A DNA stretch of 64,000 nt from Undaria pinnatifida (GCA_012845835.1 JABAKD010000030.1:9957805-10021804), one strand, 5' to 3'. Positions 31,191 through 43,904 are shown, numbered from the stretch's first letter. Program-made: numbers and translations. The notes: generated by a model from the sequence alone, not told the origin.

Positions 31191-33389
31191 AAATAATGTA
31201 TTTGTACAGGGCGCGAACATTGCATCGCTGGTTTGAACGACGTGTTGGTGGCAGGTAGATCCAAGTGGGGCTACTCGAGAAAAGAAACAGGGTGTGGGGC
31301 CTTCTACAACGACGGGCAGTTGAGTTCGTGGCCGTTTGCACCCTCAACGTGTTGGTTAACATGTGTTGCAACATGCCCGTGCTCCCTCGTCCCAAGGGTC
31401 TACGAAACGTTTAATTTTGCGCGCCTACGTAGGTTTCTAATAAAGTCAAATTATTAAATCCTTGCTTTCCACTTTTTTTTGCAAATTCGAATGTTTGCTT
31501 TTCGGCGGGGAAATCGTGATGTTACCGGGTACCAGTCAAGTAAACAAACCACCTAATGATACCAGATATGTGTACGTGTTTCGAATAATATGCGAGGATA
31601 TGTATGTTTGATATTAATATTAAGTTTGTCTTCTGCACACCTCTTTACTTACGCGTCTTATTTCTTCGAAGTTGGGTTTGAAGATACTTGAGAGGGTAAC
31701 ACTCAAACTTGGCTTGCCATTAGTTGTGACAAGGACCACTCATTGTGGCAGACGAGAAGGCTCTTGAAGCTTTGGTGTAGCTTGGGACGTACACGGCCTA
31801 GTGCGGGTATGAGCTTGGTTTATGCGCGGCGAGGTTGATCAAGGTTTTATAGGTAAAACGCGTGCTGTTTAGGCTATGACAACAGCCAAAGCGTAACCAG
31901 CAAACTCGACGGACATGATCCTGGCGGAGGCGAAGCCGCGACCAACCCCACCCCCCCGGGGATGATGAAATGATATCGCTGGAGGTAGACCCGGAGGCGC
32001 TTTGTCGGATGCCCGTTTTTACGCGATTTGGCTTCTTTTCACTAGAAATCACGGCGAGGTTGAATTTGGACAGAATTTCACAGCGTTTGGGTCAACGGTG
32101 ATAGATTGACCCAGAAAAAAACAGAAAAAACTAGTGAGTGCTCAAGGTCTCTCTTCCTCTTCCTCTTTCTCTCTGTTTTCTTCTCGATTCGTGTCCCCTC
32201 TTCGCACAGGGCCAATTTTGATCGGTACACGTTGCAGTTTGAGTCGCTTTTGCGGGATGTGCGTAGTAAGTCGCCAATTTATGCCGCATTCTGTCAGCTC
32301 CCTCATCCAGGAATGATGTCCTACCATTGGTCTAGTAGATCCTGGCCCAGTACCCAGCCGTGCATACCACCAGGTAGATGCCATTGGCATATTTCTAGAG
32401 CAACACTAACATTTTCTCGACGGCAAAAGAGGGACTTTATGGTGCCAAGGATGAAGAGGCAGGAGTCAAGGTAGCCGTTGGCGTTCACAATTGGAAGTCT
32501 CTGGCAACTGCTTGAATGGCAACAATGTGTTTAATCCTATACTAAACATGTCATGTGTCGATATGTAATAATGATGTAGACGACTACTGCTCTATAAGTA
32601 GTCTGAACTATAATAGGACGGAGAACCTAGCATGACAATTGAAGACGGTGAGCGGTGAGTGTTTGAAACGGAATAAAAACTTCAGTACATAGTAGGACAT
32701 ACTATACTATGGAAGAAGTAGTGACGCATGTTGCGTACATAGTCTACATTTAGAGCCCGAACAGCAATACTACCATGGGCAGGTATTCATTCGTAGGTAT
32801 ATATATGTGTATGTAGACTACCAGGTATGTGGCAAGTACGCACGTACCTGGCACCGACGGTACTGGCACAATATATACCTGAGTGAATAAAGTGAAAAGG
32901 TGCATGCTCTATGCTCGTTTGAGTTTTGTTTTAGACAACAATGCCGTCTGGAATCGTCATTATTATGCGTTAAGTTCAAAACTAAAAACCAAAGAGTTGC
33001 CTTTCGAAGCTGCGAGGCCAATCAAATTCAACTGTCAGTTTGTAGCAAGTATTGGGAGGGTTCCTCGGTATCTTTGGGGTAACGAGTCGATTATTATTTC
33101 CGTAGCCAATTCTATGTACTAAAGAGTCCGATGAAATGATCTCTAGAATAAGAGCAACTTCTGCTAGTACTGCTGCTGCTGCTGTAGGCTTCAAGTATAC
33201 GTGGTACACCGCAGCAATAGAGTAAGCAAGTGCTGGTAGATAATAAGAGGTTCTCAAATAATTACCAGGTAGGTGCGCATTATTGGACAATTATATCTAT
33301 GAATAGTGTAACACACGTACTACCTGGTCCAGTCTTTCAAAAATACAAAACCCTTTTGAATGCAACAAATAGCTTCTTATTTTTTCCGG
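31191..33389. other. No recognised gene
   Basis: About 2.2 kb without repeats shared elsewhere in the window, apart from short TGC and TA words. Frames are under 125 codons and lack motifs. Confidence 0.45.
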
Positions 33390-34110
33390 TCCCTCTTGCT
33401 CAAACGCTCCACCTAACATCAAAATCTGCCAGAGTAATAAACACTTCCACGCACTTGATATCATCTCATTATCTTTCTAGAGCCATCGATGCCTCTGCTG
33501 CAATTCACCCCTCCCCCCCCCCCCTCCGCCCCGTCGCCCTCTTCTTCCCCACCACCCGCACCATCGCCTAGACCTAGCACCACGCGTATAGCAAACCACT
33601 ACATCTATGCGACCTAAAGATGTTGCTTAACACCCTTTCGCCCGCCCCCGCCTCCCGCCCCCCACCCCCACCTCCTCGAACATTCCGCCCTCTCCTCACT
33701 GGTTGTACGACTTACAGGATAGGATGTATAGTTTCCACGCACAGATTGAGCTGCCCCGCCCCCCCCCCCGCCCCCCCCCCAGCTTGATCAAACCTCAAGG
33801 TCCCCACGCCCTTAAAAACTCCGCCCTCCCCTTACCGGTTATTCGACTTACAGGATTCACTTGATACACTGATGCATTTATTTCCTTCCACAGCTGTCAG
33901 ATTTTGTCCCCCTCGAAAAACGGGTTTTATAGTTTCCGCGCACAGACTGACTAACATTACCCTGTTGACCCTGGTAGCTACACTGTAGTTGCAAGGGGCG
34001 TCGCCGACCTATATCCTTAATGAGGACACACAGCCCTTATGATAATCACACACAGCTTGTAAAGATGAGTTTCGACAAAATACTCGATCTCACAGCTGGA
34101 GTGTATTTTT
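33390..34110 (-). repeat. Family A repeat, long copy
   Basis: Contains the distal module (CTCAAACGCTCCACCTAACA, CCTAGACCTAGCACCACGCG), several C-runs, a middle module and the conserved terminus ending at about 34110. Confidence 0.9.
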
Positions 34111-34515
34111 ATTTTTTTTTAAAACAATAGGCCCTGTGTGCGCTGTATGGAATTGAGGTCATGGGGCAACTCAACCGGTAATAGCCATAGCCGACCTACT
34201 GCAACTACTTTTATAAGCAGGAGAAGGTGTTGCAACCGCTTCTAAAAGAAAGAACGCTTGTAAATACGTAGATATACTAACAAGTATCTCGGCAAATGAT
34301 GCCTTGGATTCAATTGACTATAAGGCCTGCTTCGCTCTCGGCGCTCCCACCCGGAACACGCCTGCGCAAACCTTCCTTTCGGAGAGCCTTCCCGGCGGCT
34401 TTCTTCGTGTTCCTTGCTTTCTCCGACTTCTTCGTGTTCTGCGGGACCGCCCCAACACACACATACTTCGGAGGGAAATCCTGGAGCAATGCTTGAAGAT
34501 ATATTATAAAAAATG

Positions 34516-35140
34516 AAAATACACTCCAGCTGTGAGATCAAAGATTTCGTCGAAACTCATCTTTGCAAGCTGTGTGTGATACTCCGATCGCGCGCATTAC
34601 GAGTTGTGTGTCCTCATTAAGGATATAAGTCGGCGACTCCCCTTACAACTACAGTGTAGCTATCAGGGTCAACAGGGTGATTTTAATCAGTCTGTGCGCG
34701 GAAACTATAAAACCCGTTTCTGAGGGGGACAAAATCTGACAGCTGTGGAGGGAAATGTATCCTTTTATCAAGTGAATCTTGTAAGTCGAATAACCGGTGA
34801 GGGGGGGGGGGCGGAGTTTTGAAGGACGTGGGGGCCTGGTTTTGATCAAAAGCGAGCGGGTTTGGAGGGGGGGGGGGGGGGGAAGGGGGGGGCAATTTGT
34901 GCATGTAAGCTATAAATCATTTCAAGGGGATAAATCTGACGGTTTTGGCACCAGTTTATTATGGGGGGGGGGGGTTGGGCGGGGGGGGGGCGTGTGGGGC
35001 AGCTCAATATGTGCGTGGAAACTATACATTATTTTGAGGGGATGAATGTGACGGTTTTGGAAATAATGCATCAGTTTATCATGTATATCCTGGGGTAAGT
35101 CGTACAATCAGTGAGTAGAGAGAGGGTGGAGTGTTCGAGG
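34516..35140 (+). repeat. Family A repeat copy
   Basis: Starts with AATACACTCCAGCTGTGAGA after an ATATTATAAAAAATG flank. It contains three CGTGGAAACTATA/GTAAGCTATAAAT-type modules separated by G-runs and ends near the G-rich GTTCGAGGGG at 35140. It faces the copy at 33390-34110 head to head, 400 bp apart. Confidence 0.9.
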
Positions 35141-35974
35141 GGAGGATATATATCCCCACACTAATTTCAGTATTTTTCCAAGGGTCCTCTCGGGAATATT
35201 CCCGCGAGAAATTTCTCGCGGTATTTCCACGGGATTGGGAAATGGGGCCGGTCCATCCTGTGATAAATCGAAATCCCCCTACCCATCCTAACCGCACCCA
35301 AGCAAATGACCCCTTCCCATTCCCATCCAAATCGTACCCACAGACATCATATATATCCCGTTGTTCCCACCCAACCAAATCGCGTGGAAAATGTCGAATT
35401 CCAGTGGCTTTTGGTCACCACCAAACCAAGTACTTACCGTATACCACGCACATATTCAATTCCCAATACCGTACGGGAACGCAAAACCAATTCCGATATG
35501 TAGACTCTATACAAGTATGTAAAGTTGCGGAAGTCGAGGCGCAAGCAGCTGGCGACGATGTCGGGTTGAATCTTTAAATATTATTTTGTTGTTTTTGAAC
35601 TGCTGAACTGCTGTTGTTGTTGGCGCAGATAGTATAGCGTACGGGCGGTACTGTATCATGTGGTTTAGCTCGATATGCATGCGTGGTGTGCGTCGTCACC
35701 GGTAATCTAATATTCTTCGTCTCGCAGAAAAGTGTGGTGCGTTCGGGCTTCAAGTAATCGGGTAGTGACCAAGTCATTGGATTTTGGAGGCGTAGTCTAG
35801 TTCTGGAACTTTTTCGTCGGCTCTTTTGTCTTGTCTTTTGGTTTTCGACCGCTCGCTGCGGGATTTCGGCTGCAATCCCTTTTAAGCAATTAAACAAGCT
35901 TACTCGGTGGTTTCGTGTTCTTCGTGTGACACGCTGCAAAACGGCTCAAAAGCCACTGCACATCGCTATGTGGG
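35141..35974. other. Unassigned spacer with two overlapping palindromes
   Basis: CGGGAATATTCCCG (35191-35204) and CGCGAGAAATTTCTCGCG (35203-35220) are perfect palindromes that overlap by two bases. The rest has no recognised feature. Confidence 0.6.
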
Positions 35975-36225
35975 TGTTTCCACCCAATGTTCCCGTGCAT
36001 TCCCGTGGTGGCCAGTTCCCACCCGAATGTTTCCGTGCATTTCCGTGGTGGTAGCTGGTTCCCGTACGGGAATCCCCGTGGTAGCCAGTTCCCACCCAAA
36101 TATTCCATGCACATTCCCATGGTGACTGGTTCCCGTACGAAAACTACCGTGATGGTCCATTCCCACGCAAATATTCCCGTGCATTCCCGTGGTGGCCGGT
36201 TCCCGTCCGGAACGTTCCCGATGTC
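35975..36225. repeat. Degenerate TTCCCGTG-type minisatellite
   Basis: Words GTGCATTCCCGTGGTGGCC, AGTTCCCACCC, CAAATATTCCC and GGTTCCCGTACGGGAA recur every 30-60 bases with many substitutions. Open frames across it on both strands reflect the repeat. Confidence 0.8.
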
Positions 36226-36814
36226 AAAAATCGTTCACGAGAGGAGCCTTGATTTTTTTCGCACAAACATCAAGATATGAATTTTCCAAAAAGTCGAAAA
36301 AAACACCTGAATCTTCAAAACTCGAGTCAGAATAAGAAAGAGTAAGAAATGATGAGAAAGATAGCCGTTTCCGCACTAAATTCAACAAAAGTTTCCCGAT
36401 AAACAAAATCAAGCACGAAACGGTTGCCCGAATACGTACGTACGTGCACGTTTGTTTTGCACGTATCATATCATGTGACGCGCTTTCTTTTCGTAGACTA
36501 CAAGTGCACGCTTCTTTGTGCACCTACGTTATAAGGCTTAGTTTGGGTAAGCTATCGGTTAACCTTTCGCAGTGGTCTCCTTCGCTCCACCCTTACACTA
36601 CACCTATAGGGTAAATGCTGCCGTTTTTGGTGCGATGAGTACCAGCGTGTTGGGTGACCTTTCACTCCTACCTGTTTCTTCTGCCCAAATCACAATGGGA
36701 ACACACCCACTCGCATCTCTCTGAGCTACAGACAGTCCCATGTTGCCGCCGAGCATTTATAACAGCGACAGAACAGCGCAGCACGGGCAATCAGCCCTCA
36801 AAGCCCCATGCTAT
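36226..36814. other. No recognised gene
   Basis: AT-rich; nothing recognised on either strand. Confidence 0.5.
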
Positions 36815-37260
36815 AACATTGCAAGGGCTCCGCATGAGTGCAGGCATTCGTCGGCGGCACCCATGCTCCGGGTAGGGCAGGGCAGCACTTACTTCGTGTT
36901 CGTGTTCTTCGAGTTGATATTCGATAAAGAGTAAAAACCGTTACCACACAACACATGATCTACGCGTGTAGAACCCAAATTATTGCCAAGAGATCGACAA
37001 AGACTCTAACAGCAGTGGACTACTTACTACTTGTGTCGTTTCCTCCGTTTCTCCGTTTCTTGCGTAAATCCGATTCCGGGCTTCATCGTATAGACCACTA
37101 ATAATAGTCTATATTTTCGATCGGATAAATCCGAGCTCACGCAGACTGACCCTCTATTCTGGCCACAAAGAGACGTTTCAAGTGCGTTTCTTGACGTTCG
37201 ACTCAACCAAGCATCAACGGCCAGCAGAGGGATATGGGCAAATATTTGCTGCATGTTCTT
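36815..37260 (+). repeat. Family D repeat, part copy
   Basis: Shares GGGCTCCGCATG, GGGTAGGGC-GGGCAGCACTT, AAATCCGAGC-CACGC and CAACCAAGCATCA words, in order, with 43055-43400. Confidence 0.7.
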
Positions 37261-37346
37261 TACGTAGCAACTGACAGAAGCGCGCACTGAGCCAGATTCT
37301 GCAACTACGCGCATGATACCATAATCTAATATAATACGTACAATAT

Positions 37347-37417
37347 AATACGCGCGATCGAAGTATCACACATAGCATTCGATCTCACTTCAGCTAGCTG
37401 CTGGAGTGTATTTTTAT
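37347..37417 (-). repeat. Family A terminus fragment
   Basis: GCGCGATCGAAGTATCACAC through CTGGAGTGTATTTTTA; the terminus faces the copy starting at 37441 across an AT-rich ACAATATTATTATAAAAATT centre. Confidence 0.82.
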
Positions 37418-37440
37418 TTTTACAATATTATTATAAAAAT

Positions 37441-38157
37441 TGAAATACACTCCAGCTGTGAGATGGAATATTTTGTCCAAACTCACCTTTGCAAGCTGTG
37501 TGTGATACTCCGATCGCGCGTTTTGCGGGTTGTGTGTCCTCAATCAAAGAAATAGGTCGGCGACTCTCCTTGCAACTACAATGTAGCTATCAGGGTCAAC
37601 AGGGTGATGTTAGGCAGTCTGTGCGCGAAAACTATAAAACCCGTTGTGAGGGGGACAGAATCTGACAGCTGTGGAAGGGAATGCATCAGTTTATCAAGTG
37701 AATCCTCTAAGTCGAATAACCGGTGAGGGGAGGGCGGAGTTTTTAAAGACGTGGGGGCCTGATTTTGATCAAAAGGGGGGCGGGAGGGGGGGAGGGGGGG
37801 GAGGGGCGGGTGGGGTAGGTCAATTTGTGCCTGGAAACTATAAATATTTCTTGTCACAAATGTGGGGGAGGGGGGGGGGAATGTGGCGGGGGGGGCGGGG
37901 GGCGAGGGGGGAGGGCTTCAGGTCGCATAGATGTAGGGGTTTGCTATACGCATGGTGCTAGGTCTAGGCGATGGTGCGGGTGGTGGGGGAGGAGGGGGCG
38001 TTGGGGGCGGGGGTGGGTGGAAATTGAGCAGCGGCATGGACGTCTCTTAAACGATAACGAGGCGATATCCAGGGCGTGGAAGTGTTTATTACTCTGGCGG
38101 GTTTCGATATTATTAGGTGGGACGTTTAAGTAAGAGGAAGGGAGGGAGGAAAAATAA
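37441..38157 (+). repeat. Family A repeat, long copy (left arm of inverted pair)
   Basis: Runs from AATACACTCCAGCTGTGAGA to the distal module (GGTGGGACGTTTAAGTAAGA). It matches 38740-39540 in inverted orientation, including the GGCGATATCCAGGGCGTGGA part of the distal module. Confidence 0.9.
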
Positions 38158-38204
38158 AAAAACGAAAGGCCGGGGGGGGGGGGTTCCAATAGGTCACATA
38201 TAAT

Positions 38205-38365
38205 ATTAAAATACACTCCAGCTATGAGATCAAGGATTTGGTCGACACTGATGTTCACGACATTGTATGTGATCCTCCGATCGCGCGTATTAATCATAGA
38301 TGTAGGGGCTTGCTATACGCGCGGTGCTGGGTCTAGGCGATCGTGCGGATGGTGGGAAAGGAGGG
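38205..38365 (+). repeat. Family A repeat with internal deletion
   Basis: Starts CACATATAATATTAAAATAC at 38197, then ACTCCAGCTATGAGATCAAG. It jumps from CGATCGCGCGTATTA directly to the distal ATAGATGTAGGGGCTTGCTA module, so the middle is missing. Confidence 0.82.
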
Positions 38366-38739
38366 ATAGATTCGAGGCCTCCTCGCAGACCGACTGTGTC
38401 TCTGGGTGTATAGTGATCGTGGAGAGACTTGCTGACGGTATTCTAGGCGCGAAACACGGTATCGCTGCCTTCGTCAATATATTCCTCGAATGCTATTATA
38501 ATATGGAGTGTATTTTAATTTTCATAATATTGCTGCTACTTATTGCTGCAGACCACTTTCGTTTGGTCGGTGAAATATTACAGTAGTAGTAGTAGTAGTA
38601 CGCGATAGTACTGAACAAAGAATTTGGTAGTCAAGAATTTTAGGCTCGATCGAGTTTTAGACGAAGATATCAATATAAAATTCCTGGTATGGCATTGTTG
38701 TCTGATTGCTGGTCGCTCGTTGGCCGGAGATCGTACATA
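38366..38739. other. Spacer of the inverted pair
   Basis: Contains a tiny family A end (GGAGTGTATTTTAATTTTC at about 38503) next to TTATAATAT, and six TAG units at 38581-38600. No gene is seen. Confidence 0.6.
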
Positions 38740-39540
38740 GACCAAATCCTTGATTTTAATATTATATGCGACCTAAACCTCTTGAAAAACCCTCCCCCCC
38801 CCCCCCCCCCCCCCCCGCCTTTTTATTTTTATTTTTTTGCCCCTCGCTTCCTCTTGATTAAACGCCCCACCTAACATCGAAACCCGCCAGAGTAATAAAC
38901 ACTTCCACGCCCTGGATATCGCCTCGTTATCGTTTCAGAGCCGTCCATGCCGCTGCTGCAATTCCCACCCACCCCCGTCCCCAACGCCCCTTCCTTCCAC
39001 CCACCACCCGCACCATCGCCTAGACCTAGCACCACGCGTATAGCAAATCCCTACATCAATGCGACCTAAAGCCCTCCCCCCTCGCCCCCGCCCCCCCCCG
39101 CCACATTCCTCCCCCTCCCCCACAAGAAATATTTATAGTTTCCAGGCACAAGAAGACCTGCCCCACCCGTCCCCTCCCCCCCCTCCCCCCCTCCCGCCCC
39201 CCTTTTGATCAAAATCAGGCCCCCACGTTCTTAAAAACTCTCCCTCCCCTAACCGGTTATTCGACTTACAGGATTCACTTGATAAACTGATTCATTTCCT
39301 TCCACAGCTGTCAGATTTTGTCCCCCTCTGAAACGGATTTTATAGTTTCCGCGCACAAACTGCCTAACATCACCCTGTTGACCCTGATAGCTACACTTTA
39401 GTTGCAAGGGGAGTCGCCGACCTATATCCTTAATGAAGACACACAACCCGTAATACGCGCGATCGGAGTATCACACACAGCTTGCAAAGATGAGTTTCGA
39501 CAAAATATTCGATCTCACAGCTGGAGCGTATTTGAATTTT
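38740..39540 (-). repeat. Family A repeat, long copy (right arm of inverted pair)
   Basis: Inverted counterpart of 37441-38260. Beyond the element ends it also shares ATATAATATTAAAAT-CAAGGATTTGGTC with the left arm, except that 19 bases of the second copy's start are missing here. Confidence 0.9.
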
Positions 39541-39602
39541 TAGAATAAGTAACCGTCATCTGCGGACATAAGGTCCATTCCCAGAATCATAATCGATTCA
39601 CC

Positions 39603-39905
39603 TGTTTTTTCACACTTCTACTTTTCAGCGTCTGGATAATAAGCCGTGGTCACAGGTGTCGTCCCTTCTCCCCCCCGGTTCTTGCCTTCAATTTTTATCG
39701 CGCATATGGTTCAGCAATCCCACTGCTCGTCGATTTTTCATCGAGTGTTGCTTACTCACGCTCTCGCGCTTTCCGCAAGTCAATTTGTGCACAAGAAAAA
39801 GTCCCCACGAATTCATACGAGTATGCACTCGGGGGGCTCGAACTCACGAAACTGACCTATCTATACCAGGCTCGAGGATAACCTGATACAACACCGGGGC
39901 GACCG
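39603..39905 (-). repeat. SINE-like element (tRNA-type head)
   Basis: On the minus strand it starts GCCCCGGTGTTGTATCAGG, has a GAGTTCGAGCCCC box resembling the RNA polymerase III B box, shares TTGACTTGCGGAAAGCGCGA and CACCTGTG-CCACGGCTT with the units at 43.9-45.7 kb, and ends AGAAGTGTGAAAAAA. Confidence 0.78.
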
Positions 39906-39909
39906 GTAT

Positions 39910-40670
39910 ATATACAACTCCGACAACCCGGGAACGAACACGGATATATCACCAGGATTGATACCTCTCCGCACAGTGTGGAAATCTCCAACGCCGGGCC
40001 GATCTCTAATTGGCTGGGGTTCGTATATTGCTAAGCCAGTTCCACCCGGAGACGATAGGGTCCCATCCCCGGTCCAGGGGTCATTCCATATATATCTAAA
40101 AATTAGACAAACGAGCCATTCTACGGTAGCCCCCCCAATTTCTCTTTCACGAAATGGCCGGTTTTGAAACCAGACCACGGCCGTATCTCCTGAAATACGG
40201 TGCCCTTTGCCACCCCCGACGTCATCGGTCAATAATCCTTCGCGGACAAGAACATATGTATGTGAAGATATACGTTTCATAGCATCCTTCCTTGTGCCGA
40301 GCAGCCATAAAACGTTCTCGTTAAAGAACATCGCTGGTTTTGGGGGGGGCTATCGTATAATCAGTCAAACGGGGGAAGAAAACCGAGTTCTCTCGGGTCG
40401 ACACCGCCCCCCACGGTGTGGAAACCCCAGTTCCATGGGCTAGAATCGCTGATTGGTTCGAGCTCCACAGCGGCCCTCCACCCTAGTAGGAGGATGATAG
40501 AGGCTCACCAACCGATGGGGCCAGTTCCGTCGCACGCGGGGGAGATATGGCCCCATCCCCGGCTCAAAAATCCTCCAAAAATCTCTACAGCCCCAGCAAC
40601 GCGGGAACTATAACGATTATCTCCCGGGTCGATATACCTCTCCGCACGGCGTGTCAACACCGACTTTATT
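39910..40670. repeat. Three diverged short repeats
   Basis: CGGG-TCGATA-CTCTCCGCAC-GTGT-type segments occur at about 39950-39990, 40395-40430 and 40625-40660, with GATTGGTTCGAGCT/AATTGGCTGGGGTT beside two of them. No family is assigned. Confidence 0.4.
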
Positions 40671-42769
40671 GGCTTACTTCTCGTGATTGATTGGCTGGTA
40701 GACTTTGACCCAATAAGCTCACAATTATTTCGACCGAGTCGGGTTTTCTCGCATACCTCTCGCATGCGGCAAACATTTGCAATGCGAGCGCAGTTCAATG
40801 AGTTATTTTCATCATAGGTTGCACAAAACGATTTTGAGCCTATACGAGGTATCACGTTGGAGTGCCGAGCAAGCACGCTCAAAATGAGGATGAGAAATAC
40901 TTGAACAGCAACAACAGCACCCAACGCAATATTATAAATGGACGAGTTAGAGTCATTTGTATGCAGGATTCAGGGCCTCCCGGTTATATAGGCACAATAA
41001 CCTTTCACCCAAAATAAATGGGGAGTTTAAAAAAGAATGACATAATAATATGTGGAACTAAGACTGGCACGACTCGAGCATAACAACCAACCGTCTAAAA
41101 AAGCCTGAAATGGGGCCAAAACAGTGCGTATTTGACTCACTGGCATAACGGTCGAATAATCATGGAAAACTTGCTGTGCCCGAATAGTCACCTCTTCGTC
41201 GCTTATTATGCGACAGCGGAAAAAAACGCTGCAAATTCCGATTTCATTCGCTTATAGGGGCCGAAACCTAAGCTCGCTAACATTTTCGTGGGTTTTCTTG
41301 CATATATGTTCTACTCGCTCGCGTAGGGCAAAGAGTTGTCATGCGACCGCAACCGCAAGTCGTACCAAACGCTCGACCTCGGGATGAATCTATGCAGTTG
41401 GTGCCCAGAGCGTCACGATAATAAAGCCATTCATTCGGGATCATAAGAAGAGCGGTCAAATCGACATGTATGTCCCGGCATACTAACAGCCATATATATT
41501 GCCCACAACAGATAAGAGCAATGAGCGCCTGCTTCGGCTTGACACAGGGTGATCTTGAATAGGAATATAGTTCCCCTTTTCTTTCTTCTCTGTCTTTCTA
41601 TTATTTTCGTTTTTCCAATTGACTTGCGTCTGGCGTGCGTATTATGCGTAGTGGTAGGTACCACGAGTTATTTGTGCAGAAGATCCCTATTTTTCATGAT
41701 ACTGCTATATCGTCGATTGCTGTGGCGCACGGGAGATATTGCCAAGAATATCCCTTTTACTCTTAATCATCGGTTAATTCCTGGCGAACACGGCGAGATG
41801 ACAATTTCAAGATCCCTATATTGTATTATATACTGTCATCAATTTATTGCTGGCGCACACGATGTATTGACGAGCAACAACAACAGTCAGTAGCCAGCGC
41901 AATTCTTGCAACCACACAACAAACGGTTCGAAACACTACTACCTTGATAATCACACCTACCTTTAGAAGTACATCCACGTTTCGCTTGTGGGGGATAAAT
42001 TCACATGGAATTAGTGTGGGATATTTATTGTTACGGAGATCTATTGTTAACAGGATGAAATTTCCAAAAAAAAGGAAGCACCGCCACTTTATAGGCGAGC
42101 TCTCCTGCGCTACAACTGTGTTCGATCGAGGCTCTATGTATTTGGCAAGACCAGCCAACGAAATAAACTGTAGCCAAGGGCCTTTACGAAAAGCCGGGTG
42201 CTGTTTGGCCCCTTTGTTGTTTGTTTGATAATTCATCCTGCTAACAATGTATGTACGGAACGACTCTTTGGAGCGGCGATGAAAAAGACTGGTAAAGCAT
42301 TGTTTCTCGTACTGCGATTTTAAAAGCGACGCCGTTCGTTGTGTTTGTTTCCTATTTCTTTATGGTCCGGCCTGTTTTTTGTTCTGTTCTCGTACCCGGT
42401 ACGCTAGCATTTCACTTGTTTTATACCTTGATTAGTTGCGATTGTTTGGTTTACTCTGTCTCAAAGTCTGTTGACCACATAATAGTAAGTTGTATCCCTC
42501 TAGGATGAAGAATCAGCGCGGACATTGGGTGTAATGATGTCGTTGGGTAGGGAACGGCCCCCCTAGAAGACAACGAACGCTCGAACAAAGGTGTTTAACC
42601 TTAAAATCCGATATCCAAAGGCAACGACACAGCAGTCAGTCGTACGACGTACACAATAGGCCAAACGCTTCGAGGTGTTACCATGAAAAAAGTGTGGTGG
42701 GGACGAAATAAGAAGCCAATTTAGAAATGATGCCAACTTGGGAATAAATGTTTCCCCATATGATTTTTT
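40671..42769. other. No recognised gene
   Basis: About 2.1 kb. The frames at 41549-41893 (+), 41821-42228 (+) and 41844-42236 (-) are 114-135 codons, overlap one another and lack motifs. Nothing is assigned. Confidence 0.45.
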
Positions 42770-43400
42770 CGTTCAAGCCCTGCTTATGCCAAGATCCAAG
42801 AATAGATCGGGCGTATACCGCCCAAAATAAAAAAGATTGCACACTTCTCGCTTGTCTCGCTCAGCCCCCGTACCCGATCCCGGCCAGGTGCGGAACGGAT
42901 ACGGCAGGGCGAGGGGCGTTTGAGCCGCCCCCGAAGACGGCGCTCGAATGAAGCTATCTGACCGAGAATTCCAGTTCCGAGAATTGCATACTGAAGCCGA
43001 GACGGAAAAAACCTCCTGACCGAATCCCCCAAAACAAGAAAGATAATATATATACAAGGGCTCCGCATGGGTAGGGCTGGGCAGCACTTCGGATTGTTCG
43101 ATTCAATACTTGGTGGGGTAAGAAAAGTCACCACGTACAATCATAGTCTGCGCGTACAGTAGTATGTAATGCCAAGAGTTCGATATATAGACTGACAATC
43201 ATAAAAATGTACTACTATCAATAGCCACCGTTTTTCAAGTGAATCCGATTCCGAGCTTCATACATGAGATTTCGATCGAATAAATCCGAGCACACGCCGA
43301 CTGACCCTTTAGTCTGGCGACGAAACGTGTCGAGTGCGTTTCTTATGATAGTTTCAGTCAACCAAGCATCAGGGGCCAGCAAGGTGACTGACCATGTCCG
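42770..43400 (+). repeat. Family D repeat, longest copy
   Basis: The first half (GTGCGGAACGGATACGGCAG, GGCGCTCGAATGAAGCTAT, GACCGAGAATTCCAGTTCC) matches 46190-46515; the second half matches 36815-37260. This copy links the two halves as one repeat. Confidence 0.75.
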
Positions 43401-43746
43401 CTGCGTGTGATTAGAGAATTTGTACATGGACCAATTGTATAATAATACAACAGCAGTGAGTCCAGATCAAGTCGATTGGTGCAACTTGCTTGGGTATCGT
43501 ATTATTCCAAAAGCAGTATTACACTCCACTTCTTTTCTTTTTCCCATCCCACTTAGTGTGATTCTCGCATTACTCTCGCCCTTCTAGTAGTATAATAACT
43601 TTGATCCGGGGTCATATAGCGGGCTCCTCTCCCCCATCCCCACTACACTACCTGCCCTAATTTTTATCGCTAAACGAGAAGAAATCAGCGTCTACTTCCC
43701 TCGTCGATTCGCGTCGATTTGTACCTACCCACGCTGCTAGGCGATT
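43401..43746. other. No recognised gene
   Basis: Spacer between family D and the tandem SINE block; nothing seen. Confidence 0.5.
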
Positions 43747-43904
43747 TCAGCAGTTATTTTATACCTTCTGTCCCATTCATTTCTGCAAATAAATAAAGCC
43801 AAAAAAGCTCACAACGGTGGTTATTTACCTCAAGGGCCAACGCTAGTATTAATAGTTGTAGTATTCGAGTGTAACCCCAATAGACCACCGTCTCTATATC
43901 ACTC

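Noticed and set aside
30590..31264. Minus-strand frame of 224 codons
   Set aside because: It translates the 42-bp tandem array; equally long frames exist on the plus strand.
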